Of a DNA stretch of 64,000 nucleotides, positions 1 to 8,392 are shown one piece after another. The stretch is from Amycolatopsis thailandensis (lineage in GTDB: Bacteria > Actinomycetota > Actinomycetes > Mycobacteriales > Pseudonocardiaceae). The stretch spans positions 1 through 64,000 of the forward strand of contig NZ_NMQT01000091.1 in the NCBI RefSeq assembly GCF_002234405.1, written 5' to 3'. The position numbers were made by a program, and so were the translations under genes. Numbering within the stretch: the stretch's first letter is position 1; every line of letters begins with the position of its first letter. The notes below the pieces were generated by a model, which was given only the letters and a program-made list of their open reading frames with translations, was not told where the DNA came from and did no database searches.

Positions 1-322
1 GGTCTTTCGCGGCGCGCCCGGTTCCGCGGGGGGTGGGCCTGGTGGAGGCGCGGGCGGGGGTGTGCCGGGTGCGGGTCGGGGCAGCGGCGCGGGCGTCCTT
101 GGCGGCCCGAGCGCGGGCGAGACCGGTCGGGCGGGTTCCCGGTTGGCCGGGGCGGGTGCCCCGGGCGCGCCCGGTGGCGCGATGGCACCCGGCGCGCGCG
201 GCAACAAGAGCGAGGACAGCGAGCACGCCCGTAAGTACGGGGTGGATGAGGAACCGATCACCATCGCCGATATCGATCCCGAGACCGGATATCCGGTCGT
301 GCCGCCGACCATCGGCACGTAA
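1..322 (+). CDS. C-terminus of a Gly-rich ESX-associated (PPE-like) protein, partial
   Basis: The frame is open from the first bases of the window to the TAA at 320-322, so the gene begins outside. The visible part is a Gly/Ala/Pro-rich low-complexity stretch followed by a charged tail that ends in PVVPPTIGT. A Gly-rich body with a short acidic tail and a final PPTIG is typical of the large PPE/WXG100-like proteins that precede espG in actinomycetes. It lies 38 bases upstream of the EspG-like gene on the same strand, which supports an ESX (type VII secretion) role. The N-terminal domain is not visible, so the family call is inference. Confidence 0.6.
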   Translation, partial: VFRGAPGSAGGGPGGGAGGGVPGAGRGSGAGVLGGPSAGETGRAGSRLAGAGAPGAPGGAMAPGARGNKSEDSEHARKYGVDEEPITIADIDPETGYPVVPPTIGT

Positions 323-360
323 CCACTTTCCCTTGACACGGCAAGGAAAACACACGCGCT

Positions 361-1152
361 ATGGCTCTCATCGACGCGCCGCTGGTGCTACCCAAACTCG
401 CACTCTTGACCGTGTGGCAGTGGCACGCGAACGACCTTGGAGATCTCCACCCGGTCTTGGGCACGAACGGCGCGTACTACATGCCCGAGGGGGCTACGGA
501 GCGGATCGAAGCGGGCACCTGGGAACTACTCGGGCAGCATCGGTTGGCGCGGGGGCAGCGGGTGAACCCGCTCCTCCTCGACACGTTGCGCGTGTTGGGT
601 TCAGCTGATCGGGAGTTTTACGGGTGGACCGCCTATCCCAGCACGAGCGACCGTGCCGGGGACGGGGGCGGGTTCTTCACTGGTGCCCGTGACCGTGACG
701 CGGTGCGGGTGTTGGTCGATGACGACGCGGTGATCCTGCAACCCCTCCCAGACCACCGGTACCTGGCGGCTGATCTGGTGGAGGTGCTGCCCCCGGTCGA
801 GTCGGCAGAGATACGGGATCTCGCCGTGCCACGCACACCACCCGCACGGCCGGTGACGGTCGCGGCGGGCCGTAGCCCGCTCGCCCATCCTGGCCCCGAG
901 CCCGGCGACCCGGACCGGGATCTGATCACCGATCTCATGCACGCCCCACGCGACGCCACCCACCAGCTGTATACGGCGGTCACCGGGCCGCGCGGACGCT
1001 CGCGAAGTGTGCCGATCACCGCTGTGGACCTGAGCGAGCACGGCCGGGTGATCACCTATACCAACATTGACGAGGACGGCACCGACTACCTCCACTTGGC
1101 CGGGAGCGGTGGGCTGGTGTGGCTGCTGGAAAACACCAACCGCACCCTCTAA
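361..1152 (+). CDS. ESX secretion-associated protein, EspG family
   Basis: This 263-residue protein matches the EspG pattern. It has an N-terminal strand and tryptophan-rich segment (LTVWQWHANDLGD) and a C-terminal core with SVPITAVDLSEHGR, ending in a Gly-rich strand before WLLENTNRTL. EspG proteins are cytosolic chaperones that bind PE/PPE-type substrates of type VII secretion. The preceding gene, a probable PPE-like protein, is the expected partner. The ATG at 361 follows an AAGGAAAA stretch. No other ESX component (EccC, EsxA/B) lies in the window, so the rest of the locus may be to the left. The family call rests on overall pattern. Confidence 0.75.
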   Translation: MALIDAPLVLPKLALLTVWQWHANDLGDLHPVLGTNGAYYMPEGATERIEAGTWELLGQHRLARGQRVNPLLLDTLRVLGSADREFYGWTAYPSTSDRAGDGGGFFTGARDRDAVRVLVDDDAVILQPLPDHRYLAADLVEVLPPVESAEIRDLAVPRTPPARPVTVAAGRSPLAHPGPEPGDPDRDLITDLMHAPRDATHQLYTAVTGPRGRSRSVPITAVDLSEHGRVITYTNIDEDGTDYLHLAGSGGLVWLLENTNRTL

Positions 1153-1160
1153 CCCCGATG

Positions 1161-1219
1161 AATCCGGTGGGTGTGGCTTTCACCGCGGATCCGCGGTGAA
1201 AGCCACACCTCACCGGATT
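1161..1219. terminator. Long inverted repeat, probable bidirectional terminator
   Basis: Positions 1170-1189 and 1190-1209 are perfect reverse complements around a BamHI-like GGATCC centre. The arms continue to 1161 and 1219 with one unpaired base (1210). It lies between the convergent espG-like gene and the last conservon P450 and reaches that P450's stop codon, so it can end transcription from both sides. There is no T-run. Confidence 0.7.
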
Positions 1220-2436
1220 CACTTGAGGCGTACCGGAAGACTCGTGTGCCCGTTCGAAATGAACGACGGCATCTTCTCCAGTTCGGCAACCTCCGCCGCC
1301 AGGGCCAGATCGGGGAACCGTTCGAACAGCGCCGGCAGCGCGAGTTCCGCTTCCAGTCGCGCCAAGGGCGCACCGAGGCAGTAGTGCACCCCGTGCCCGA
1401 ACGACAGGTGCTGACTCTTCGACTCCCGCGAAAGCCGGAACTCGTCCGCGTCGGAACCGTGTGTCTCGGGCGAGCGGCCCGCTGCCGCGTACGAAGCCAG
1501 GATCGCTTCGCCCGCCTTGATGTGCAGCCCGTCGATCTCGATGTCTTCCACCGCGTACCGCAGCGGAAGGTTCGCGATCGGCGCCTGCCACCGCATGGTC
1601 TCGTCGATCACCTCGGCCCAGGTGTGCTCACCGGAGCGCACCTTCGCCAGCTCCTCCGGATGCGTCAGCAGCGCCAGGATCGCGTGGTGCAGCAGATTCA
1701 CCGTGGTCTCGTGCCCGGCCGAGATCATCAGGATCAGCGTGTCGATCAGCTCGGCCTCCTCCAGCACCGAACCGTCCTCGTCCCGCGCGGCGATCAGGCC
1801 GCTGGCGAGGTCGTCTCCGGGGTTCTCCCGCCCGTTCGCCACCAGCTGCCCGAGAATCCCGTACATCAGCACGCCGTTCGCCTGCGCCTCCTCGGCGCTG
1901 AGCGAGGTGTTGAACACCCCGTCCACCGCGCGCCGCAGCTCCGGCCGGTGCTCCTCGGGCACGCCGAACAGCTGGCAGATCACCTCGATCGGCAACGGAT
2001 AGGCGAAATTCTCCCTCAGGTCCACCGAGTCCGGCCCGGCGGCGAGCCGGTCCAGCAGGCCTGTGGTCAGCTGCTCGACCCACGGCCGTAGCGCTTCCAC
2101 GCGGCGCGGGGTGAACGCCTTCGACACCAGCGAACGCAGCCGCCGGTGGTCGCCACCGTAGGCGGTGAACATGTTCTGCACCGAGACCCAGATCCGCAGC
2201 GGCCAGTCCTCGGGGATCTCACCGTCGCGGTAGGCCGCCCAGTGCAGGTTCGGGTTCTTCGACACCCGCGGGTCGGACAGCAGTTTCCGCAGCAGCTCCG
2301 GCTGGGTTACTGACCACGCCACCACTTCGCCAGGGAGTTCCACCAGCGTCGCGGCTCCCCGGGCGCGGAGTTCGGCGCCTTCGGTGTGGATGTCACGGCC
2401 GTTGGGATCGAGGACGAACGGGCGGGCTGGTGCCAT
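1219..2436 (-). CDS. Cytochrome P450, CYP154-like, conservon component
   Basis: This is a complete 405-residue P450. The I-helix motif AGHETT is at 240-245, the K-helix ETMR (ExxR) at 279-282, and the heme loop FGHGVHYCLG has its ligand Cys at 353. It is therefore expected to be a heme monooxygenase, but its substrate is unknown. It is the last gene of the conservon operon and overlaps the CYP157-like gene upstream by about 130 bases. The start is set by an AGGAG eight bases before the ATG. A CYP157/CYP154 pair at the end of a conservon is known from Streptomyces. Here this protein keeps all catalytic motifs, whereas its partner does not. Confidence 0.9.
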   Translation of the reverse strand: MAPARPFVLDPNGRDIHTEGAELRARGAATLVELPGEVVAWSVTQPELLRKLLSDPRVSKNPNLHWAAYRDGEIPEDWPLRIWVSVQNMFTAYGGDHRRLRSLVSKAFTPRRVEALRPWVEQLTTGLLDRLAAGPDSVDLRENFAYPLPIEVICQLFGVPEEHRPELRRAVDGVFNTSLSAEEAQANGVLMYGILGQLVANGRENPGDDLASGLIAARDEDGSVLEEAELIDTLILMISAGHETTVNLLHHAILALLTHPEELAKVRSGEHTWAEVIDETMRWQAPIANLPLRYAVEDIEIDGLHIKAGEAILASYAAAGRSPETHGSDADEFRLSRESKSQHLSFGHGVHYCLGAPLARLEAELALPALFERFPDLALAAEVAELEKMPSFISNGHTSLPVRLK

Positions 2437-3686
2437 GGGTGCTCTCCTGTCAGGTCGGGAACGGGGGTGACCGGTGCGACGACGGGGGTGAACAGGACCG
2501 GGAGACCGGCCAGCGCGCGGTGGAACGGGCCCGGCCGCCAGCGCAATTCGGCGTCCGGCACAGCCAGGCGCAGATCCGGCAGCGCGTCGAGCAGGGTCTC
2601 GATGGCGGTGGTCGCGATCAGCCGCGCCGGGCCCTGCGCCGGGCAGGAGTGCACCCCGGCGCTCCAGGCGATGTGCGCCCGGTTACCGGCCCGCTGGGCC
2701 TCGCCCAGCTCGGGATCGGTGTTGGCGGCGGCGAAACTGATCACCACGGGCTCGTCGGCCGGCAGCCGCGTGCCCATCAGGTCGGCCGCCGGATAGGGGT
2801 AACCGGCGGAATAGTTGGCCATCGGCGGGTCGCTCCAGAGGATCTCCTCCAGCGCGTCCTCCACGTGCATGCTGCCGCCGGCCAGGTCCCCGGCGAAGCG
2901 CTCGTCCACCAGTAGCAGCCGCAACCCGTTGGCGATCAGGTTCTGCTGCGGTTCGGTGCCCGCGCCCATCAGCAGCACCAGCTGGTGCAGCATCTCCTCG
3001 TCGGTCAGCCTCGAGGGATGCGCCATCATCCACGAAGGCACGTCCTGGCCCGGCTGCCGCCGCTTGAGCGCCAGCAGGTCCAGCATGGCCGCGGTCAGCT
3101 CGGCGTTGGCGCGCTCCGGGTCCACCATGTCGAAGATCCCGCGCATCCCCGCGGTGAGCCGGTCACCCAGTTCCGGCGGGCAGCCGAAGAGGTGGTTGAA
3201 CACCTGGAGGGAAAGGGTTCCGGCGTACTCGGTGAGCAGGTCCGCCCGGCCGTTCGAGGAGAACTTCGCGATCAGCTCCCGCGCGGCCTTCTCCACGTAG
3301 CCCAGAAGGGCGTGCGGGTTCACTCGCGAGATGCTGTCGGTGACCGCGCTGCGGTAGCGCGCGTGCACCGCGCCGTCGGTGAACAGGCAGTTCGGCCGGT
3401 AGCCCATCATCGGCATCACCGGGTTGTCCGCCGGCTGACCGGCCTGCCAGCGGCGCGGGTCCCGCGGGTAGGTCTGCGGGGAGCGCAGCACGTCCAGCGC
3501 GGCCTCGTAGCTCAGCACCAGGCTCGCGTTCACCCCCGGCGCCAGCTCGACCGGCGCGACGTGGCCGTGTTCCTTGCGCATCCGCGCGTAGACCCCCGCC
3601 GGGTTCGCGGCGAACTCCTCGTCGTAGAGCGAGGTGCGCGTGGCGTGAACGGGACAACCGGGGGGCGGGGTGGTGGGAACGGTCAC
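2307..3686 (-). CDS. Cytochrome P450, CYP157-like, lacking ExxR
   Basis: This 459-residue P450 has a heme loop WSAGVHSCPA with Cys348. The normally invariant K-helix ExxR reads EILW (281-284), followed by the expected DPP. The I-helix reads AGTEPQ instead of AG-E/D-TT. Loss of ExxR is the hallmark of the CYP157 family found in conservons, so catalysis may be altered or the role may be structural. The GTG start (3684-3686) overlaps the GTPase stop as GTGA. The last 40 or so residues are Pro/Ser-rich and overlap the next P450 by about 130 bases. In the next frame a TGA at 2450-2452 would end the protein at usual family length, so the true 3' end is uncertain. Confidence 0.85.
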   Translation of the reverse strand: MTVPTTPPPGCPVHATRTSLYDEEFAANPAGVYARMRKEHGHVAPVELAPGVNASLVLSYEAALDVLRSPQTYPRDPRRWQAGQPADNPVMPMMGYRPNCLFTDGAVHARYRSAVTDSISRVNPHALLGYVEKAARELIAKFSSNGRADLLTEYAGTLSLQVFNHLFGCPPELGDRLTAGMRGIFDMVDPERANAELTAAMLDLLALKRRQPGQDVPSWMMAHPSRLTDEEMLHQLVLLMGAGTEPQQNLIANGLRLLLVDERFAGDLAGGSMHVEDALEEILWSDPPMANYSAGYPYPAADLMGTRLPADEPVVISFAAANTDPELGEAQRAGNRAHIAWSAGVHSCPAQGPARLIATTAIETLLDALPDLRLAVPDAELRWRPGPFHRALAGLPVLFTPVVAPVTPVPDLTGEHPWHQPARSSSIPTAVTSTPKAPNSAPGEPRRWWNSLAKWWRGQ

Positions 3687-4279
3687 GAATGCTCCTGGCG
3701 GACGGGAGTGAACAGGTAGTCGACCAGGCTGATCAGCGCCGAGGCGGCGGACGCGCGATCTCGGGCGTCACAGGTGACGAGCCGGGTCTGGGGTAGCAGA
3801 TCGAGCGCCTCGCGCAGCTCGGCCTCGGGGAAACGCGGCGCGCCGTCGAACTGGTTGACCGCCACCGCGTAGGGCAGGTCCAGTTCCTCCAGCAGTCCCA
3901 TCACGTCGAAGGAGTCCTGCAGGCGGCTGGGATCGACCAGCACCAGCGCGCCGAGCGCACCGTGGGCCAGGTCCTTCCACATCTGCGTGAACCGCTGCTG
4001 CCCCGGGGCGCCGAAGAGGTAGAGCACCACCTCGTCGCTCAGTGTCAGGCGTCCGAAGTCCATGGCCACCGTGGTGGTGTCCTTGCCCCGCACGCCGGAC
4101 AGGTCGTCGACCAGCGCGCCCGCCTGGGTCATCCGCTCCTCGGTGCGCAGCGGGCGGATCTCCGAGAGTGTGCCGACAAAGGTGGTCTTCCCCACCGCGA
4201 ACGGGCCGACGATGAGGATCTTCACCGAGGTCCGGACCGAGGCGGAGACGTATCGGTCAGGTGAGAGCACGGAGGCCAT
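3683..4279 (-). CDS. cvnD: Conservon small GTPase (CvnD)
   Basis: This 198-residue Ras-like GTPase of the conservon/MglA-related type has a P-loop GPFAVGKTT (25-33), a G3 region FGAPGQQ (about 89-95) in place of DxxGQ, and NQFD (142-145) for guanine recognition. In conservons the GTPase sits in a membrane-associated complex with the kinase-like CvnA, the roadblock protein CvnB and the DUF742 protein CvnC, a system likened to eukaryotic G-protein signalling. It overlaps the DUF742 gene upstream by 23 bases and the P450 downstream by 4, so it is surely part of one operon. The input signal is unknown. Confidence 0.92.
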   Translation of the reverse strand: MASVLSPDRYVSASVRTSVKILIVGPFAVGKTTFVGTLSEIRPLRTEERMTQAGALVDDLSGVRGKDTTTVAMDFGRLTLSDEVVLYLFGAPGQQRFTQMWKDLAHGALGALVLVDPSRLQDSFDVMGLLEELDLPYAVAVNQFDGAPRFPEAELREALDLLPQTRLVTCDARDRASAASALISLVDYLFTPVRQEHS

Positions 4280-4610
4280 CGAGTACCTTCTGCAGGAGTT
4301 GCTGATCGGGGAATTCGGTCTCGCGCACCGCGGCCCGTGATTCGATGTGCCCGCTGTCGAGCAGGTCCGACAACAGCACCTTGGTGACGCTGGTGGGCAG
4401 CTTGAGATGCGCCGCCACCTCCGCGACGGCCAGTGCGCCGCCCCGGCACAGCTCCATCACCCGTCGTTTTTCCGGGCTCAGCCCGGTCACCGGCGCCCAG
4501 GTGGCCAGCACCACGGTGGCCACGTCCAGGGTGTTGCGGGTCGGATGTGCCCGGCCCTCGGTGACCACATGCGGCCGGACCAGCGCCCGTTCCCGCCGCT
4601 GCCCGCTCAT
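4257..4610 (-). CDS. cvnC: Conservon DUF742 protein (CvnC)
   Basis: This 117-residue DUF742 protein has the family opening RALVRPHVVTEGR, a central ATWAPVTGLSPEKRRVMELC segment, and a winged-helix-like region (AVAEVAAHLKLPTSVTKVLL) before a short helical tail. The ATG at 4608-4610 overlaps the stop of the roadblock gene as ATGA. A longer reading frame continues upstream but runs through the roadblock gene, so it is rejected. In conservons the DUF742 protein joins the CvnA-CvnB-CvnD complex. The HTH-like fold suggests a contact or regulatory role, not proven DNA binding. Confidence 0.9.
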   Translation of the reverse strand: MSGQRRERALVRPHVVTEGRAHPTRNTLDVATVVLATWAPVTGLSPEKRRVMELCRGGALAVAEVAAHLKLPTSVTKVLLSDLLDSGHIESRAAVRETEFPDQQLLQKVLDGLRALT

Positions 4611-5035
4611 GCCGGGTTGCCAGGTCCCTCGGCCGGAAAGCGCGGTGGCGCGGTGAGTTCCTGGCCGAGCCTTTGCACCAGCTCTTGCAGTCGCGAGGAA
4701 ACTCCCTCGATGTCCACCCGGCCGGTGGTGGACACCGCGACGTAGGCGCCCTGTCCGGCGGCGGTCAGGAAAACGAACCCGCCGTCGAATTCGATCAGCG
4801 TCTGCCGCCACTGCTCCGGCGGCTGACGGCAGAATTCGCCGGTGGCGCGGGCGAGCGACTGGAGCCCGGAGACCGCGGCGGCGGTGCGCTCGGCGTCCTC
4901 CACGGTGATTCCCTGCGAATGGGCCATCAGCAGGCCGTCGGCCGAGAGCAGCACCGCTGAGATGGTCTCCGGCATCTGCAGGGCCTGGTCGAGCATCCAG
5001 CCCAACCGGTTGGTGGTGGTGACGGAGCTGCTCAC
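4607..5035 (-). CDS. cvnB: Conservon roadblock/LC7 protein (CvnB)
   Basis: This is a 142-residue roadblock/LC7-fold protein. After a short N-terminus comes the helix LGWMLDQALQMPE, then AVLLSADGLLMAHSQGI, a helix rich in Ala/Glu, and the strands FVFLTAAGQGAYVAVSTT. Roadblock proteins (MglB type) bind small GTPases and act as GTPase-activating or scaffold partners. The expected partner is the GTPase at 3683-4279. The gene overlaps cvnA by 4 bases and cvnC by 4. A Pro/Gly tail follows the domain. Confidence 0.93.
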   Translation of the reverse strand: MSSSVTTTNRLGWMLDQALQMPETISAVLLSADGLLMAHSQGITVEDAERTAAAVSGLQSLARATGEFCRQPPEQWRQTLIEFDGGFVFLTAAGQGAYVAVSTTGRVDIEGVSSRLQELVQRLGQELTAPPRFPAEGPGNPA

Positions 5036-6372
5036 TGGAAATCCCTTTCGACATCGGTGGAAGAAGCGCGGCCCTGGCGGGTGCCGCGCTGCCAGGCCGT
5101 GGCCGTGGCGACCGGACTGTGGTTCACCGGGGACTCGGTCGCTTCCGGCGCGGCGGGCGGCGACACCGGAACCGACAACGTGGTGGAAGCCGCCCCGGCC
5201 ACCGGGGCGCGTCGACGACGGCGGGGCAGGCCGTGCTCGGTGGTGCCCAGTTCCTCGGCCGGTTCGGCCGGCTTCGGTTCCGGCGCGGGAACGCGCACTT
5301 GCGGGGCCGGGCTGGGGGTGATCGCGGCCGGGCTGGCCGGCGCGGCCAGCGACGGGATTTCCTGCGGTGCCGGCTCCGGGACGGCGGCGCGAGTGAGCAG
5401 CTCACTCGGCAGGAACAGCACCGCGCGCACCCCGCCGAAGGGCGAGCGCATGTCGACCGAGACGCGGAAGCCGTAGCGGCGGGAAAGCACGCCGATGACG
5501 GCGAACCCGATACGCGGCGGCACACCGAGCGCGGCGATGTCCTGACCACCGTGGCCTTCCAGCAGCCATCCCGCGCGCTGCACCGCCTCCACCGTCATGC
5601 CCACCCCGGCGTCGTCGATGACGATCGCCAGGCCGTTGTGTGCCTGCTGGAAGCTGACCTGCACGGGCGAACCGGGCTGCGAGTGACGGGCGCCGTTGTC
5701 CAGCAGCTCGGCCACCGCGAGCACCACCGGTTCCACGGCCTGGCTGACCACCGCGGTGTCCAAAGGCGCCGGGATCTGCACGCGCTCGTAGTCACGGATG
5801 CGGCCGGTGGCCCCGCGCACCACGTCGGTCAGGGTCGCGGCGGAACGCTGCAGGCCCGGCCACGAACCGCACAGCACGGCGGTCGCCTGGGCGCGGCGGC
5901 CCAGCTGCGAGTTCGCGTGGTCCAGGCCGAGCAGACCATCGAGCACGTCGGGGTTGTCGTGTTGCTCCTCCATCGCCGAGATCAGCACCTGCTGCTCCCC
6001 CGCGAGGTTCTGCACCGTGCGCATCATCGCGCGCAGGGTGGCGGCGGCGGATTCGGCGGCGTTGCGTCGGGTCTGACCGGTCAGCTCGCTGACCGCCACC
6101 AGCAGTTCGCGGTGCGGGTCCTCGCCGTTGACGGCACGCAAGGGGCCGGGCACGGTCACGGCCTGGTTGGTCTGCGCCTCGACGATCGCGGGCAACCGCC
6201 GGTGCAGCAGGTGCCTTTCCTCCTCCTCACGGGCGCGGAGTTCGGCCAGCAGCTGCTCACCACGACGGCCGGTGTTGACGGCGACCCGGCGCTGGCGCAC
6301 CAGCAACACCGCGAGGGCCGCGGCGAGCAGCGAGACGCAGACCAGCACTGCCGTCAGCAGGGGGTACTCCAT
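5032..6372 (-). CDS. cvnA: Conservon histidine-kinase-like membrane protein (CvnA)
   Basis: This 446-residue protein opens with one membrane helix (about 5-25) and a charged coiled segment. A dimerisation/acceptor-like region follows (GLDHANSQLGRR, 149-160), then an HATPase domain (about 215-322) with N box AELLDNGARHS and G1 box DDAGVGMT. The last 120 residues are Pro/Ala-rich and probably disordered. It is the sensor-like first member of the conservon. The chosen ATG (6370-6372) has GAGGA six bases upstream. An in-frame ATG at 6438 would add 22 Pro/Arg-rich residues ahead of the membrane helix and is less likely. Genes B to D and two P450s follow without gaps. Confidence 0.92.
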   Translation of the reverse strand: MEYPLLTAVLVCVSLLAAALAVLLVRQRRVAVNTGRRGEQLLAELRAREEEERHLLHRRLPAIVEAQTNQAVTVPGPLRAVNGEDPHRELLVAVSELTGQTRRNAAESAAATLRAMMRTVQNLAGEQQVLISAMEEQHDNPDVLDGLLGLDHANSQLGRRAQATAVLCGSWPGLQRSAATLTDVVRGATGRIRDYERVQIPAPLDTAVVSQAVEPVVLAVAELLDNGARHSQPGSPVQVSFQQAHNGLAIVIDDAGVGMTVEAVQRAGWLLEGHGGQDIAALGVPPRIGFAVIGVLSRRYGFRVSVDMRSPFGGVRAVLFLPSELLTRAAVPEPAPQEIPSLAAPASPAAITPSPAPQVRVPAPEPKPAEPAEELGTTEHGLPRRRRRAPVAGAASTTLSVPVSPPAAPEATESPVNHSPVATATAWQRGTRQGRASSTDVERDFQ

Positions 6373-6530
6373 GAAATCCTCACGATCGACAGGACAAGGA
6401 CGCCTGGGCCGAGCCGGGGGATCATGCGGCAGCTCCACGGCAGCGGGGATCGAAGGACGTCATCAGCAGCGAGTACCGTAGCGCAAACACGCCGTGAGCG
6501 GCAGCCGCTTCCCGTGACAAAAATGGTTCT

Positions 6531-6941
6531 GTGCAGGGCAAGCCGATCGGCACTGCCCGGACCGGCGGGGAATTCCGCTACCTCGCCAGCAAGGAAGAGG
6601 GGCTGTTGCGAGCTCTGAGCCAGGTCACCGCCACCAGCGACGAGATGGTCAGTCCCCTGGCGGCCTTACGACTCCGAATGATCCAGGCCGTGCCCGCCGC
6701 CCGCGGCCGCGCGCTCCAAGAGCAACTCCGCGCACAACGCGAGATCGCGAAACATCTTGCGGCCGCCTTCCCCGGCCAACTCGACCCGGTAGGCGCGGCG
6801 GCCCTGACCGTAGCGTTCGTCGGCGCGGTCACCGGCGCGCTCCAAGCCTTGCTCGACAACGCCGACGGAACCGACCCCGCCGCCCTGCGGACCGCGATGA
6901 GGACCGCGACCGAAGTGGCACTCGCGCCCTGGCGGCGTTGA
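6531..6941 (+). pseudogene. TetR-family regulator remnant lacking most of the HTH
   Basis: The frame encodes a segment resembling the end of a TetR HTH (FRYLASKEEGLL, compare FRYFPSKEDLL) and then a complete helical C-terminal domain ending TATEVALAPWRR. The first 40 or so residues that form the DNA-binding helices are missing. Upstream DNA runs directly into the conservon promoter region without matching sequence in any frame. The first possible start is GTG at 6531. It is probably a truncated, non-functional copy. A short protein without DNA binding cannot be excluded. Confidence 0.6.
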
Positions 6942-7364
6942 CCCGCGAGGCCGTGCAGGCGAACCTTCCTGCCGCAGACGAGCGCGCAGATCTCCCGCCG
7001 GACCGGGGAGTGAAGATCGTCGCGTGCACGATCTTCGGTATCAGCACTGCCGGAACTTCCCATCGCGGAGCATCCACAGCCGCAAGAAACTCTTCTCCTG
7101 ATCCAGGATCGACATCTGGCTCCAACTGTCCAACGTGGGCGATCGTGTCGAGGTCGGCATGACCGAGCAGGCCGCCAAGAAAGGCACGGCCACGGGCGAG
7201 GGTGAACGCCCTGACCAGGCCTCGATCTGCTTGGTGGTGCCAGCGCTACCAGTCGGCGTCCGGCCGCCACCACCGCGGTTCGGGGGGTGCGCACGATGGT
7301 CTCGCGCACGGAGAACGACGAGGCTTGACTCGATCGATCCGAAGTCCTCGAACAAAGGAAAAGC
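6942..7364. other. Intergenic region without a recognisable gene
   Basis: About 420 bases between the TetR remnant and the protease gene. No frame gives a convincing product and open frames are short and Arg/Pro/Ser-rich on both strands. Near the right end an AAAGGAA (7354-7360) forms the protease ribosome-binding site. The stretch may be degraded coding DNA. Confidence 0.5.
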
Positions 7365-8186
7365 ATGTCGAGAGTGGGTTCCTTGCGCCGCAACCTGATC
7401 CGTGCCACCGGCGTCGCGCTGATAGGTGCCGCCTGCGCGCTAGCGGTGCCCGGGAGCGCCGGTGCCGTGGTGAACGGGAGGGACTCCACCGAGCGCTACG
7501 AGTTCATGGCCTCGATCCCGGAGGTCGTGCCCGAGATGAACAACGCCAAGGGCGTCTGCGGAGCCGTGCTGGTCCATCCGCAGTGGGTGGTGACCGCGGC
7601 GCACTGCGTCGACCCGGGTCGCAACCCGGCCAGGCCGGAAGGGACGGTGCGCATCGGCAGCCAGGGGCGGACCTCCGGCGGCACGGTCCGCAAGATCGAC
7701 CGCTGGGTGCGCCACCCGGGCTACGAACCGGGCGCGCCGAACAAGAACGACATCGCCCTGGTGCGCCTGGACCGCCCGGTCTCCCAGCAGCCGATCCGGA
7801 TCGCCGACCGCCCCGGCCCGCCTGGCACGCCGACCCGTTTGATGGGCTTCGGCACCACGGTCGACACCGGCGACCTGACCAAGGTGGTGTTCCCCGAACG
7901 ACTGCAGGAACTCGACACCCGCCGCGGGAGCGTGTCCGAATGCTCGCCCGGCTACGCGGACCGGACCCGGCTGTGCACGATCAGCCGCAAGCCTGACGCG
8001 ATGGCGTGCATGGGCGACTCCGGCGGCCCCCAGGTCCAGCGCGGGAAGAGCGGCCGGTGGGAACTGATCGGCGTCACCTCCGGCCCCGGCGACGACGACG
8101 TCCCCTGCGCCAACGGACCCGGCCTCTACACCAGCGTGCCCGCCTACGCCGGCTGGATCCACCGCACGATCCACAGGCACGGCTAG
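7365..8186 (+). CDS. Secreted trypsin-like serine protease (S1)
   Basis: This 273-residue S1A protease starts with a twin-Arg-containing signal peptide (basic MSRVGSLRRNLIR, a hydrophobic core, and a likely cut near GSAGA, residue 34). A mature-type VVNGRDS follows. The catalytic triad is visible: His80 in TAAHC, Asp129 in NDIAL and Ser219 in GDSGGP. Cysteines flank these sites as in chymotrypsin-fold enzymes. It is expected to be exported and act outside the cell. AAAGGAA four bases before the ATG fixes the start. A second S1 protease of a different subtype lies 0.9 kb downstream on the other strand. Confidence 0.9.
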   Translation: MSRVGSLRRNLIRATGVALIGAACALAVPGSAGAVVNGRDSTERYEFMASIPEVVPEMNNAKGVCGAVLVHPQWVVTAAHCVDPGRNPARPEGTVRIGSQGRTSGGTVRKIDRWVRHPGYEPGAPNKNDIALVRLDRPVSQQPIRIADRPGPPGTPTRLMGFGTTVDTGDLTKVVFPERLQELDTRRGSVSECSPGYADRTRLCTISRKPDAMACMGDSGGPQVQRGKSGRWELIGVTSGPGDDDVPCANGPGLYTSVPAYAGWIHRTIHRHG

Positions 8187-8216
8187 CTCACCGTCGCGGC
8201 CGCAGGTGTGACCGCG

Positions 8217-8276
8217 GGCGGCCGGTTTCTTCGCCGGGCAGAGGCCCGCTCGATTCCGGAGAAGAAACCGGCCGCC
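8217..8276 (+). terminator. Strong hairpin after the protease gene
   Basis: Two perfect 16-base arms (8217-8232 and 8261-8276, GGCGGCCGGTTTCTTC and its complement) enclose 28 bases that contain a smaller GGGC/GCCC hairpin. It lies 30 bases after the protease stop and probably ends that transcript. No T-run follows. Confidence 0.7.
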
Positions 8277-8335
8277 GTCCACGACGAGGCACAAAACCGT
8301 TTACCCGGTGCCGTGCGGCGGATATCGTCTGGTTC

Positions 8336-8392
8336 ATGAGGAGTGACCCTGAACTCCGGGCCTCGCTCTGCTGTCTGCCGCTGAACCGCTAG
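8336..8392 (+). other. 18-codon Cys-containing reading frame after a promoter-like sequence
   Basis: ATG at 8336 opens an 18-codon frame ending LCCLPLNR before TAG (8390-8392). A TATCGT hexamer (8322-8327) ends eight bases before the ATG and TTTACC (8300-8305) lies 16 bases further up, so translation could be leaderless. Two explanations fit. It may be the true N-terminus of the next protein, separated by a frameshift, or a short Cys-rich leader peptide. Confidence 0.35.
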
